From the NCBI GenBank assembly GCA_947646735.1, contig CANTFK010000131.1:1-64000 (forward strand): 64,000 bases of DNA. The letters run 5' to 3'. The stretch is from Peronospora farinosa. Its lineage: Eukaryota > Oomycota > Peronosporomycetes > Peronosporales > Peronosporaceae. Under the pieces are notes generated by a model. That model was not told where the DNA came from. It saw nothing but the letters and a program-made list of their open reading frames with translations, and did not search any database. Shown piece by piece: positions 11,045 through 22,300 of this stretch. Both the position numbers and the translations under genes were made by a program. How positions within the stretch are numbered: position 1 is the first letter of the stretch; each line of letters starts with the position of its first letter.

Positions 11045-12549
11045 ATGATCAGCTCGACTCCCTTCGGTGACCTGCGATTGCTGCCCGTGGATTACCACCG
11101 TGAAGTCGCCCGTGAGCTTGCCGCGTTCTTTCACTCCTTCTACCGCTTTGGTTTTGCCTCAAACCGCTTTGATCTGCAGTCTGAGACGTATTTGGACTTC
11201 CTGCACAACGTTTTATTGGGCTCGCTCTGCATTGGCACCGTCGTCTTTTTTGTGCTCTCCGTTATTGTTGTACGACGTACTGTGCTGCACATTCGTAGTG
11301 GTAAATACTCACTGTTAACTCTGCGCTTACACGCACTCCATGAGCTGTTGAATGAGCTGCTCGTGGGGAAATTTGGTTTACAAACGCCCAAGCTCTGACA
11401 TTGTACTGCTTTGTTATGATACATTCTATAGCTTATGTACGTCGCACATCGACGGACTCTACATCCGTGGAAGTGCTAGCAGTGGGCCTCTTGACGTTCT
11501 TGGCAATCAGTGCCCTCGGGGGATTGCTAGGAGAAGCTCAAGTGGACTATAGCGCCGGTGTCATACTCGATACCATGACCAACACGAGCGATCTGCTCCA
11601 GGACGCGCGAACTCTTACGACGAAAAGTCTGCAGACAAGTGACGCCTTGCGTGTCAATGCCGACAATCTGGTCACGTCGTTCAACGAGAGTGAAGTACCA
11701 GCTGATGCGTTCAAATTATCGATTGAAGCACTGAGACTGGTGCACACATCAAAGGATTTATGGAACCAGACGGACGCACTGCTGCCCAAAAACTTCTCAG
11801 AGGTGGCCAAGGACTGGGAACTCAACTACTTTGTCTTGAAGTCATCGACGAATGGAGCTATTCTTGCGGTAACACTTGCCAGTTTCTTGTCCATCGCGTC
11901 GGTTGGGTGGGCGATGGTCTCGCCTCTTCGTGTGTCCATTCTCGTGATCTTGAGTGTCGTACCGATCTCGCACACACTAATTGGCGCTTATCTGTCATCG
12001 ACAATCATGACGGCGGACTTTTGTGCTGCACCTATGAGCAACACGCTCAATCTCGTAGGCCCAACGCCAATTGCAGCCTACTACATCGAATGCCCGGCAA
12101 ATGCGTCACTACCTTTTGCTGGCGCTGTGGCTAGTGTTCGACAAACTGCATCGGAAGTGGCTGCGATGCAGCAGGAGCTGGAGCGCAATGCATCCGGTCA
12201 AGGAGATGTCGGTCGTCGCATGAAGAAGGAGTACTTGGACCCCATCGGCAAGCAATTGGATGATGTCGACGACTTGCTGAGCCAGTTTTCAGTATCGCAG
12301 ACCTGCAAGAATGTGTCGACAGCATTCGAGTACGCTGCCACCACTTTCTGCGAGTATGGCATGTTGGGCTTTTTCTCCATGTGGGTGCACCAGATCCTGC
12401 TATGCCTCATCCTATTCGTGTGCGTCGTGGTATCCGTGCTGGTCTACGAGCGTGTACACTTCCGCGAGGTCCGACTCGACGCGCACTACCATCTTTTGTC
12501 CGGCGACGAAGAGGGTGATATGGAACACGTGTACCTTTCATCGGACTAA
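11045..12549 (+). CDS. Five-helix Tweety-like membrane protein
   Basis: Two exons, 11045-11300 and 11432-12549, are joined by removing a 131-nt GTAAAT..TAG intron, giving 457 residues in frame. Hydrophobic helices lie near residues 56-77, 99-118, 226-247, 252-273 and 403-424. Between helices 2 and 3 is an extracellular-type loop of about 105 residues with N-glycosylation sequons. Between helices 4 and 5 is a loop of about 130 residues with paired cysteines and a predicted coiled coil (VASVRQTASEVAAMQQELE). This 2+2+1 topology with two large loops is that of Tweety-family proteins, which associate with cell-membrane ion transport and lipid binding. No catalytic motif is visible, and the family assignment rests on topology and general resemblance rather than on a diagnostic motif. 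The cytosolic tail is short and acidic. The 3' end faces the next gene tail to tail. Confidence 0.75.
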
Positions 12550-12890
12550 CTCATTCAAGTTGCAGCCCCCCCCTGCGTTCAATCTGCGACCCCCCTCCAC
12601 TCCTTGCATCAATAATACTTTCGCTTACTTGTGTTGACACTTCTTTACTCTTTCGACTCCGCATCCTTGTCTTTCTCTCCATGGGGTACTGGTTGCCCTT
12701 GGCCAGACTGGTTGATCCCAAGACGCATATCACCCACCCGGACGAGATGTCGGTGTTCTTGGGGTGACATCGCACAGATATTGTTTTGAACAGCCATTTT
12801 TGAATACCTACAAGGCTCACTCATAGAGCAAGTCCTCTTTGGATGCATTGCGTCAAATCAATATACTGGTTTGTTGCAAGACTTGGCCGC
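12550..12890. other. Convergent intergenic region, no gene
   Basis: These 341 bp lie between the stop codons of the Tweety-like gene (plus) and the deoxyribosyltransferase-like gene (minus). They are pyrimidine-rich at the left, and short frames there are not convincing. The region should hold both 3' UTRs. Confidence 0.5.
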
Positions 12891-14300
12891 CTACGCTAAT
12901 CTCTCGACGATGGTCTCGACAGCTTCTGTGACCGACTCAAACACGGCGACGTCGTTGCGTTCTGCCATCTCGCGCAAATATTTTCGGGCTCGTGCCAGAT
13001 CTTTGAACTCGCGGCCAATGATCCCTACCTCATTCTCTATCATACACCCTTCCTCCACAGGCTCGATCACCAGCAATAAAGCTTGGTGACTTAAAACGAG
13101 CTCAATTGCCTCTGTCATGGCGGCAATCGAGCGCAAGTTCCTTGGAATCACGAATAGGATGAGCTCTGCGATCGTCTTCTGGGTTTCATCTTTCTGAAAG
13201 CGTTCAGCCAGAGCCTTTGCGTGCTTCTCCGCTGCCAAGGACAACCCAACTTGCAAGTAGTCCGCGAACGGGACGTACACGGAGATCCCAGATTTGTGCA
13301 AGAGCGGGATAGCAACCTTCTGTCTCCAGGACGTCGCTGACAAGTTACCTCCTAGATAGACGGATCCTCCTGTAGAGTCGCTGACTGATCGACAGCCTAG
13401 TTGCTTCGCAAGGGAACGATTTAATGACGATAGTCCGGAAGATCCACAGCCCTGTTCGTTGTCGTCGGTGATGCTCTTGCTGCTGCCACAGCTGTTATAT
13501 TTCAGCAGCCGTAAAGAGTGCGAACGTGACGTTGCACAATTCAATTGGTGCTTGCCACACCATTCGTTTAGCACAATCGACGAACGTTTCCTTAGACGCC
13601 GCATTTCTGGTCGAAACTTGGGCGCGTTGGTTTGAATGAGCCACGTAATGCATCCATCAATAGCCGTCGCCACGTCCGGGAAAATCCCTACATTTCTCTT
13701 CAATGCTAAGTCACGGAGACACTGCCGCGCTCCGTTTAGATCCGCTAGTTCCATCTTGGACAGCAACTTTCCAGCAATTTTGTCTCCTTCGCCAATGTCC
13801 TCGACCACAAGCATTACCTTCCTACCTCTACAAATAAATTCCACTGCTTCGTTGATTGACACGAGACAACGTGTCAGTTTGTCAACCACCACGAGCATAA
13901 TCTGCGCAGTCTCCTTGGCCTTGGTCTCAATTTCGATGAGCTCCTCGAACCACTCGTCTACCTGTGGATTAAAGTAGCGCACGTGCGCGGCGTCCAGCAT
14001 CGGCATGGCAATGTCTTCTCTCCAGGTCGTAGGGTTGCATGAACCGCCAAGAAAGATTGCAATATCCATGAGACACTCGCTTGTGACCGGCTCGAGACCT
14101 TCGCTTAAGCTTTTCGTCTTGCGTGTCAAACGTGATGTTACTGTCTTGCCCTCGGACGCCAAAGCTACATCACTCGTACCGTCAACAATCGAGTTCTTAG
14201 ATCGTGTACGCACTAAATGAGGTGATGTACAGGAGCGGCGCTCTGTAGAGCAGAAGGAATGTGCAGGACGCTGTATCGGTGGTGGAGTCATATGATACAC
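12891..14300 (-). CDS. Protein with two nucleoside 2-deoxyribosyltransferase-like domains
   Basis: The single-exon frame encodes 469 residues. Two related halves are visible. Residues 79-222 start with IAIFLGGSCNPTTWRED, and residues 312-467 start with GSVYLGGNLSATSWRQK. Each continues with a hydrophobic strand (IMLVVVDKLTR, LILFVIPRNLR), a helix containing NEAVEFI or TEAIELV, a second strand (KVMLVVED, ALLLVIEP), then an RxCLRDLA or RKYLREMA helix and a final VGIF or VAVF strand. This order fits the nucleoside 2-deoxyribosyltransferase-like fold, which normally cleaves or transfers N-glycosidic bonds. Each half ends near the usual length of about 150 residues. Residues 223-311 form a basic, serine-rich linker. 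Whether either half is catalytic cannot be told here. ATGs at 14300 and 14291 are both possible starts. Confidence 0.7.
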   Translation of the reverse strand: MYHMTPPPIQRPAHSFCSTERRSCTSPHLVRTRSKNSIVDGTSDVALASEGKTVTSRLTRKTKSLSEGLEPVTSECLMDIAIFLGGSCNPTTWREDIAMPMLDAAHVRYFNPQVDEWFEELIEIETKAKETAQIMLVVVDKLTRCLVSINEAVEFICRGRKVMLVVEDIGEGDKIAGKLLSKMELADLNGARQCLRDLALKRNVGIFPDVATAIDGCITWLIQTNAPKFRPEMRRLRKRSSIVLNEWCGKHQLNCATSRSHSLRLLKYNSCGSSKSITDDNEQGCGSSGLSSLNRSLAKQLGCRSVSDSTGGSVYLGGNLSATSWRQKVAIPLLHKSGISVYVPFADYLQVGLSLAAEKHAKALAERFQKDETQKTIAELILFVIPRNLRSIAAMTEAIELVLSHQALLLVIEPVEEGCMIENEVGIIGREFKDLARARKYLREMAERNDVAVFESVTEAVETIVERLA

Positions 14301-14407
14301 AGGAATCGGGTTGTCAATATCTCTTTCGATTAGTATTCTGGACTGAAGGCTGAGAACCTTTGGAATTGTAAGACTAAATACTTCCCATTCCTCCCCTCCC
14401 CCTCTTC
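14301..14407. promoter_or_regulatory. Short divergent promoter shared by two host genes
   Basis: Only 107 bp separate the ATG of the deoxyribosyltransferase-like gene (minus) from the ATG of the M1 aminopeptidase gene (plus), so both promoters must overlap or extend into coding sequence. A run of CCCATTCCTCCCCTCCCCC lies just before the aminopeptidase start. Confidence 0.6.
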
Positions 14408-17095
14408 ATGATAATGACCCAACCATTCGCACGTCTCCCTACATGCATCGCCCCCTCCAAGTATTTCCTCGACTATGTCGTCGATTTAGATCACTGTCGC
14501 TTTGAAGTTATTGAGCACGTGCATCTTTCCGTCCTGCAGTCGACACGTCGCATCATTTGCCACGCACTGGAGCTTCATGTATTCGACGTGTCCGTGTCGC
14601 TTGAAGATCGTCTCACGCCCATTCAATGCAGCAAAATCTGCTACTCGGTGACTGATCAGACGGTTGAGTTGTTACTGGATGACGAACTACCTGCCGGTTC
14701 TATGGCAGTATTGACGCTTACGTGTCATGGGGAGCTCAATGACAAACTGCGTGGTTTCTACCGCAGCGCGTACGATCATGAGCTGGAAGGCGAGACGCGA
14801 TTCATGGCTGTCACGCAGTTTGAAGCTTGTGATGCACGCCGAGCCTTTGTTTGCTGGGACGAACCAGCTATCAAAGCGAAATTTGAAATCTCACTGACGT
14901 GTGATGTTCATTTGACGGCCATTTCCAATACACATGTGGTGCAGACGCTCGTACGTCCGCGTGCCAAGAACTCCTACATCCGAACACTATCACGCTCCAA
15001 AGAGGCGACGTTGGAAAAGCTCTGGAGATTCGCAGAGACGCCAGTCATGTCCACGTACTTGGTGGGCATGGTTCTGGGTGAGTTTGACTTGGTCTCGACT
15101 GTGACAAAGGAAGGAGTGCTTGTGTCTGTATACACTCCTGTAGGACGCAGTGAACGCGGCAAGTTTGCGCTTGAAGTGGGAGCCAAGGCACTGTCCTTTT
15201 ACACTGAGAGGTTCGGGATCCCGTACCCGTTAAAGAAGATGGATATGCTGGCCATTCCTGATTTTGCAGCGGGGGCGATGGAAAATTGGGGAGTCGTTAC
15301 GTATCGTGAGACGAGGCTGCTTATTGATGAACAGCTTAGCAGTTTTGGACAAAAGATGGCTACCGCTCGTACGGTGTGCCATGAGATTGCACACCAATGG
15401 TTCGGTAATATGGTAACGATGGAGTGGTGGACCGGCCTGTGGTTAAACGAAGGCTTCGCTCGTTTCATGGAATTTGAGGCAGTGCATCATGTCTTCCCTG
15501 AGTGGAATGTGTGGGAAATTTTTGTGCAGGATATTACTATGCGCGTTGCTATGGGCAAGGACTGCATGCTCACGTCGCACCCGATTGAGGTCAAGGTGAA
15601 TCATCCTGATGAGGTTGACCAGATCTTTGATGTCATCTCATACGCAAAAGGCGCTAGCATCATTCGCATGCTATCGAAATACCTAGGTCGGGACGTGTTT
15701 TACCGTGGCATTCATGAATATCTGGTCAGTTTCAGCTACCGCAATGCGCACACGCAGGATCTCTGGGAGGCACTAGAGCAGGCTTCTGGGCAGCAGATTT
15801 CATCTCTGGCGAGCGGATGGACGAGTCAAACGGGATATCCCATCGTGACAGTATCCGACGACGGTAAGCTGGTGCAGGAACGCTTTTTGGCGGATAAAGC
15901 GCTCAAAGCGACAGTATTGGAGTCCCAACCCAATGCCGGCGTATCGTGGGATATTCCACTAACTTTTGTGGCGTCAGACAACCCGAAGGAGGTTAAGCGA
16001 GTGGGCATCTGGGATTGCAATACATCAGAGACGGCCACTGCCACCTTGGCGACTGAAATGAGTGCACTTGCAAGCACTGATGGCGCTTGGTGGATTAAGC
16101 TCAATGCGGATCAGGCTGGTTTCTACCTCGTGAACTACTCGTCGGATGGCTGGAAGCGTCTACAGATCCCTGTGCGTGAAAAGGTGTTGGGAGTCGTGGA
16201 TCGGATGAGCTTGTTGAATAGTATCTTTGCATTTGCTCGCAGCGGCGTGCTGCCGGTGTCTCGTGCGCTTGACTTTAGCCTTGCGTACGCTGAAGAACCG
16301 GAGCATTTATGCTGGAAGGAAATTTCGTCAAACATGCGCTTCTACTGCACGCTTTACAACACTGATACGTTCTACCCGAAACTACAAGCGTATATTCGTC
16401 AGCTTTTCGCATCAGTCATGAAGAGGTTGACGTGGAAGGCAGTAGCAGGCGAATGCTCTACGGTGGCTTCGTTTCGTCGGGATGTGATCAGCATGCTTGC
16501 TTTGGGCGATGACCCTGAAGTGATTGCTGAGGCCCAGTGTCTTTTTCAAGCGTACTTTGATGACAGCTCGGCATTAACGGCTGACCTCCGCAGTGTCATA
16601 TTCAATGTGCAGGCTCGACGTGGAAACGCCGTCCACCTAAATCAGCTACGTGAGCGTTACGAGACCAGCAACTTTATTGAGGAGAAGCTGGATTGCCTGA
16701 CTGCGCTGGGTCTTTTTAAGTCACTGGAACTCAAGCATGAGGTGATCACGTGGGCACTTAAGAACGTGCGTTCGCAGGATATTCAATACGTTTTCAGCAG
16801 CGTGGCGGCAGACGCACCAGGTGCTGCGTACGCTTGGGAGTATGTGCAGGAGCACTGGGCAGGGTTGAATGTACAGTACCGCCCGTTGATCGTTGGCCGT
16901 ATTGTCATGTCTGTGATATCCCGATTCCAGACCGAAGCTCACGCACAAGAGGTGGAGGCATTCCTTGAGACGCGTAAACACTCCTCTTACACGCAGTTGT
17001 TGGATGCCTCATTGGAGCGTATTCGTGTGAAAAATGTCTGCTACCAGCGCAATCGCGATGAACTGGCCAAGTGGCTCGAGTCGATTTCAAAATAA
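14408..17095 (+). CDS. M1 zinc aminopeptidase (puromycin-sensitive type)
   Basis: This intact single-exon gene encodes 895 residues, the usual size for cytosolic puromycin-sensitive aminopeptidases. It removes N-terminal residues from peptides, downstream of the proteasome. The exopeptidase signature GAMENWG starts at residue 289. The zinc site is HEIAH at 325-329 with the third ligand Glu348 in the NEGFA motif, 18 residues after the second His. The likely transition-state Tyr is residue 412 in SYAKGASIIRML. The N-terminal beta domain, catalytic domain and C-terminal helical domain are all present. There is no signal peptide or membrane anchor, so a cytosolic location is inferred. No frame breaks are seen, which contrasts with the flanking transposons. 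It is divergently arranged with the neighbour on the minus strand. Confidence 0.96.
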   Translation: MIMTQPFARLPTCIAPSKYFLDYVVDLDHCRFEVIEHVHLSVLQSTRRIICHALELHVFDVSVSLEDRLTPIQCSKICYSVTDQTVELLLDDELPAGSMAVLTLTCHGELNDKLRGFYRSAYDHELEGETRFMAVTQFEACDARRAFVCWDEPAIKAKFEISLTCDVHLTAISNTHVVQTLVRPRAKNSYIRTLSRSKEATLEKLWRFAETPVMSTYLVGMVLGEFDLVSTVTKEGVLVSVYTPVGRSERGKFALEVGAKALSFYTERFGIPYPLKKMDMLAIPDFAAGAMENWGVVTYRETRLLIDEQLSSFGQKMATARTVCHEIAHQWFGNMVTMEWWTGLWLNEGFARFMEFEAVHHVFPEWNVWEIFVQDITMRVAMGKDCMLTSHPIEVKVNHPDEVDQIFDVISYAKGASIIRMLSKYLGRDVFYRGIHEYLVSFSYRNAHTQDLWEALEQASGQQISSLASGWTSQTGYPIVTVSDDGKLVQERFLADKALKATVLESQPNAGVSWDIPLTFVASDNPKEVKRVGIWDCNTSETATATLATEMSALASTDGAWWIKLNADQAGFYLVNYSSDGWKRLQIPVREKVLGVVDRMSLLNSIFAFARSGVLPVSRALDFSLAYAEEPEHLCWKEISSNMRFYCTLYNTDTFYPKLQAYIRQLFASVMKRLTWKAVAGECSTVASFRRDVISMLALGDDPEVIAEAQCLFQAYFDDSSALTADLRSVIFNVQARRGNAVHLNQLRERYETSNFIEEKLDCLTALGLFKSLELKHEVITWALKNVRSQDIQYVFSSVAADAPGAAYAWEYVQEHWAGLNVQYRPLIVGRIVMSVISRFQTEAHAQEVEAFLETRKHSSYTQLLDASLERIRVKNVCYQRNRDELAKWLESISK

Positions 17096-17607
17096 AGCTG
17101 ATCCCATTACTTCAACAATTGTACTTTTTAACTTCATTTGGTTGAGTTAGTAGTTCGCGCTATACAGTGGAGCGCCTTCCAAAACATGCACAAAAAGCTT
17201 GACTTTTTCGGGTTTTCAGGTTGAATAGTTAAACTCGTGTGTCTTATATACAGGAGATACAGGCTAGAACGCGTGCATTGCAATGACTCAGAGACAAAGG
17301 TATTATTGCTTCGGTCATGCGCAAAAAAAGCTCCGGATTAAGGAGTACCCTACTGATCAAGCAACGTCAAGAGAGTTCGCGGGACTTCTGATGAGGGTTG
17401 CACCCAACACTCTCCTAGTGATGAGGTATCCCTCATCACCTTGAAGACTGAGTTGACAAACACATGTCACTTCGCGACCTAGTTAACTGTAGAGCGTCGA
17501 GCAATTTTGTCCGACGCCAGTCGCTAGACGATCGTAGGATCATATATGTTAAGCGCAGCCCCTCCAACAAGGATGGCGGTTCGCCTTGCAACTGGCTCAT
17601 ATTTAAC
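17096..17607. other. Intergenic, 3' flank of the aminopeptidase gene
   Basis: No coding potential was recognised. The first 60 bp or so should be the 3' UTR. A short inverted repeat, GATGAGGTATCCCTCATC, occurs near 17420. The stretch ends at the LTR of element A. Confidence 0.5.
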
Positions 17608-18204
17608 TGTAACAGGGCATCTAGTTACACGTAAACATTAAGTAATATACTTAATGTTTGGTCTAAAAGTATCCATGATTACTTTTGACCTGTCACTTGG
17701 GTGCGATACACAAATGTGATCCACCCTCGTGAATGTGATATCCATTGATGGATTCACATAAGAAGGGATGACGCTAGTTAAAGCTAGGCATCACGACGTC
17801 TCAGAAGGACGTCAGTTGCGATCTTAAATCTAGATTTAAGATCATGCGACAGGATACGCTTCTAAAGAGTCGCGTATCCGATCTATATACATATATAGCC
17901 AATCAGTAGTTAAGTATATATTTAATTATAATTAATTAAATATAGCTCAGTCTTGAATTTACTTAAACAAACGCACCACGCACGAGAAGTTGAAAGACTT
18001 CTGCGTGACGTCGGTGCTTTAGTGTTAAGAAGTTCGTTGCACTCTCGCTTAAGCGAGAGGCAACTGGTGGTACGACTGCTTAAGCAGTCGACGGACCTCC
18101 TAACACCCTTGCACGCGAAGGTAAGACGGTCTAACCGCTTCCTCGCTTGTGCATAAGGTGTGTGCTCGTAGTACGAGGCAACTTCATAGAAGTGCCCGTC
18201 TACA
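17608..18204 (+). repeat. 5' LTR of element A
   Basis: The 597-bp LTR starts TGTAACAGGGC and ends GCCCGTCTACA. It is rich in perfect palindromes: 12-bp arms with a 3-nt loop at 17633-17659, a 24-bp palindrome at 17820-17843, 8-bp arms at 17852-17859 and 17872-17879, and 18-bp palindromes at 18042-18059 and 18073-18090. The paired 3' LTR is absent. Confidence 0.92.
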
Positions 18205-18224
18205 CTTGGTAGCACTAGTAGTCC
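18205..18224 (+). other. Primer-binding site of element A
   Basis: Directly after the LTR, CTTGGTAGCACTAGTAGTCC contains TGGTAGCAC, the complement expected for a tRNA ending GTGCTACCA. Elements C and D share it. Family B has the near-identical TGGTCGCACTAGTAGTC. Confidence 0.7.
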
Positions 18225-18248
18225 TTCCCACGACCCGTCTCTCTGAGC

Positions 18249-19345
18249 GTGCGTGTGGTTGAGATGGTCCTTCATATGGACTGGAGTGACTTCCCTCACC
18301 TCTCCCAACATCATAGGGAGTTGGCAGAGCATATGGCGCAGGGACTTGGTGAACAAGCCCTGGTCAACCTCTTGCATTGTCCTCCTGAGCAACATGTTGC
18401 TCAGTTGGAGCAATTTGAGGCGTTCGTGCTCGGACAGCGTAGAAACGCGTCCGAGGTAAACAGCCAAGCCACCGCTGAGTCCATCACTAAGACTCAGGAT
18501 GAGCTTAGGCTTGAGCAGGCACGTAATGAGGAGCTCAACAGAACTGTTGAGACGCTCTCTGCCCGGCCTGCTCAACCGAGGCCCATTCGGATGGACCCTC
18601 CGAAGTTCGATGGAACTAGCCCTCACACGATTGTTCACTGGCTATTAGCAGTTGAGCAATGTGGAGTGGCGGAGCTCATCGAAGACGAAACCAGAATGGT
18701 GTCGTATGCCATGTCCAACTTGCGTGGCAAAGCGTCAGAGTGGGCATACTCTGCGCTGATGGCTAATGCTGATGCATTTCCATCATGGGCGATCTTTAAA
18801 ACAAAGATTTGCGCCATATATCAGCCGCCTAACAACGAAGTGTTGCTTATGGCGCGCTTCTTTGGAGCACGACAGGCGAAACGCTCTCTGCAATAGTTTG
18901 TGCAGGAGATGCGTTCGCTGTCGGCGTCCATCAATGGGGAACCGATACCGGAACGTATCAAGGTGGCCACGTTCATGAATGGACTTAGGCATGGCCCATT
19001 GCGTCAGGCCCTTTTCAAAAAGGTCTAATAGACTATGGAGGAGGCAATTGACATTGCCTTAGTTGAGGAGCAATCCTACAACAGCGCCTCGGCGACAGCC
19101 TATTACAGGCCGTCGACCGAAAGGTCTGATGCCACTCCTATGGAGTTAGGCAATGCAGATGTGATCTGCTACAAGTGCGGCAAGCGAGGCCATATGATGG
19201 CTCGCTGCTATGCCAAAGTAGCTGCTGGTGCTAAGGCAGCCAGCAAAAGGTCTTCCAATCCGAAGGGAGGTGCGAAGAACCAGCGTGCACGACGCACGAG
19301 TTCAGCACCTGCCCAAGATGGGTCGGGAAATGCGGGAGCGCAGTA
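18249..19345 (+). pseudogene. gag of element A (broken)
   Basis: The capsid-like frame starts at 18249 and is the longest uninterrupted gag start in the window. It stays open until TAG at 18894-18896, where D has a glutamate codon, with more stops near 19026. A zinc knuckle, CYKCGKRGHMMARC, follows near 19170-19211, then a basic tail. Gag packages the element RNA into virus-like particles. C and D keep the residue at 18894 but are broken elsewhere. Confidence 0.85.
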
Positions 19346-19396
19346 GGGACGAGATGCCCTACTGTCGCGGACCCCAATGTTTAGCGCTATAGAAAA

Positions 19397-22300
19397 ATGG
19401 GTAGCATAGTCCCTGAGGTTCCGAAAGGTCGGACCTCAACCCTTTTGGTCTATAGCGCTCGAGTACGAGGCTATGACCAAGTGATGACCCTTCTCGTGGA
19501 TTCGGGTGCATCACAAAAATTTGTGAAACTCGCGTCTCTGAAAAGGAGACCGGCGAGTTATGAGTCGCTTTGCCAGGATGGCAAGCGAGAAGAGGCGATC
19601 GTTCGTTTAGCGAACGGCGCGCTCGCTAAATCGGAGGGAGTTCAAGTTGAACTCGCCTTCAGTTTCAGTGACTTCTCTTAAAAGAGAAGTTCACAGTGCT
19701 AGGTATGGAGAGTCCGTATGACCTCATCCTAGGCATGCCTTGGTTGGCTAAACACCAACCATGGATAGGCTGGCGTACATGCACAGTCGCTAGCTCTACG
19801 AAAGACACCGGAAAGGATGTGCTCTTGCGAGAGGATTATGTGGCTGATGCTGTGTCCAACACAGTCGAGGGTGCGATGACGGTATGTCAATCGACACCAG
19901 GAACTACCCAGCTCGAAAGGAGTGGTGTAGTTGGGAGTGCACTGGCGGAAAGCCAGGTGACACATATTCCTACCCAGGTCGAAAAGACTGGTACAGTGAA
20001 TGGGACGATGACAGGTAGTCATGCGTCCAATAGTCCTGCACAGAGCCGAGAGCCTGTGGCAGTTGATGGTGAGCTGAGAGGAAGTTAATCGCCACAAGAA
20101 CCGGCACATAGACATGAGCCTGGTGCGGTTGGAAGGAGTGCGTTAGCTGAGACAGCAACGACACCTTCTTCCAGGTCAAAGGTCGTGGTGACTCGAAGAA
20201 CGAGCACCAGACGTATTAAGACGATCAAGGGCACGTCGAAACGAGTGACCCTTGGATCAGTCTCGGTCCAAGAGGACGGACCTACGAACGAGTTGTTCGA
20301 GGCCGTTGAAGACAAAATGCCGGAGGCATCCTCAGTTGAGGTGCTCCAACTTGTCTTGGCATATGCCGAGGAGATAGTAAATCTCTCGGAGATGACGTGG
20401 GATCTGTTCCTGTCCGAAATAAAGGAAGGAAAGATCCACGAGATAGTCGCACCAGTTCCAGAAGAGAACGTGGTGGACTGTTGCTCTTCATCCACAATGG
20501 ATGAGAGCGTCTTGGAGACCGACAAAAAGAAACGGTTCGCTGATCAAGGCTGGGATGCCTTGAAGGACAGCCCGTTCTATGATGTTCTGTGGAAACACCG
20601 TGATGTGTTTCCAGCAGAAGTGCCGAGCCGCCTACCGGCCGATAGGGGCATCAGGCACGAGATTGACCTGTAGCCTGGCACCAAGTATTGTGTGACCAGA
20701 CAATGGCCGTTGCCGAAGGAACAAGTCGATTACATCGATGAGTTCTTCGACAAGCGAGCCAAGGCGGGACATGTACGTGAAAGCAAGTCGCCTCACTGCA
20801 GCCCGACCTTCTGTGTGCGTAAAGCCACGGGTGGATGGCACGTGGTTCATGCTTATAATAAGCTGAACACGGCCACCATTCCGGCGCAAACGCCGATCCC
20901 GCGGAAAGATGTCTTGTTGAATTCCATGGGAAAGTCAACAATCTTTTCCGCGTTGGAGCTGAAGGATGGCTACTATCAGGTTCTCATGAGAGATACCGAT
21001 GTAGCCAAAACGGCAGTAAGCACCCCAAGGGGTATGCTGTGGGAGTGGCTTGTGATGCCACAAGGGCTGAAAAATGCTCCGGAAACATTCAACCGAGTGG
21101 TGGCTCACGTGATGCGTCAGCACCGTGCCTTCGCGCCCTATTACTTTGACGATGTATTCGTGCATAGTAGGGCGGAGGACGGTCTGAGCGCGATAGAGTC
21201 GCACAAGCGTCATCTAGACGCTGTGTTGCAGACTCTGGATGACGCCCAATTATACGTGAACTTGCAAAAGTGCGTAATAGGGGTCCCCGAGATACCTGTA
21301 TTGGGCTGAATCGTAGGTGCACACGGTGTACGAGCAGACCCAGAAAAGGTAAAGGCTGTAAAGTAATGGCCAGTCCCACGACATGTGAAGGATCTGCGCC
21401 AATTCTTTGGGCTCGCTAATTACTTGCATAAGTACAGCAAGAATTATGCGGAGCAGACCAAGCCATTGTCTGACCTTTTGTAAAAGGATACAGAATGGAC
21501 TTGGTCGAAGGAACAAGAAGATGCGTTCACTTCAGTGAAGCAATCTCTTGTAGAGGCACCGGTCTTGGCATTGCCAGACGCGGATAAGCCCTTTAGCGTC
21601 GTCTGCGATGCAAGCAATTTTGCAATCGGCAGCGCGCTCATGCAGAAGGATGACAACGGCGTTGAACGTGTCATTTCGTATCAGTCTCGGCTTTTAAAAG
21701 CTGCCGAGCTGAATTACCCTGTGCATGACAAGGAGCTACTTTCAATTAAGTATGCCCTTGTGAAGTTTCGGGTGCACCTCTTGGGCACCGAACCTTTTGT
21801 GGTTTATACGGATCACGCATCACTGCGGACCGCTATGAATTCACCGCACCTCTCGCCGAGAATGGCGAGATGGCTAACATTCCTCTCTGATTTAATTTCA
21901 AAGTTGAATATAAGCCGGGTAAGTCGAATGTCTTGGCTGACACGTTATCGCGCAGACCAGACTTCGAGGCAAGACACCAGGATAGTGTGTCTCGTGCGAA
22001 AGCACAAGTTGAGTCGTCAACATTGGCAGCCATGAAGGTCTACCATGTGACGAGCTCAATGGCCTCCGATATCAAGGAGTGTTACAGTCAGGACGAACAT
22101 TGTCGCCTGCTGTTGGATAATTTTGGTGGACGAAAGGTTACCCTTCCGTCGCACCTCAAAGCGAAACTAAATCGCTTTAGTTACAGTGATGGCCTGTTAT
22201 GGCATCAACTGTCACCCTGTGATCCCTTGAGAATCTATGTCCCTCATGACACAGATCTCAAGCTGATGATACTTCACGAGTGCCATGATGCGCCATCTAG

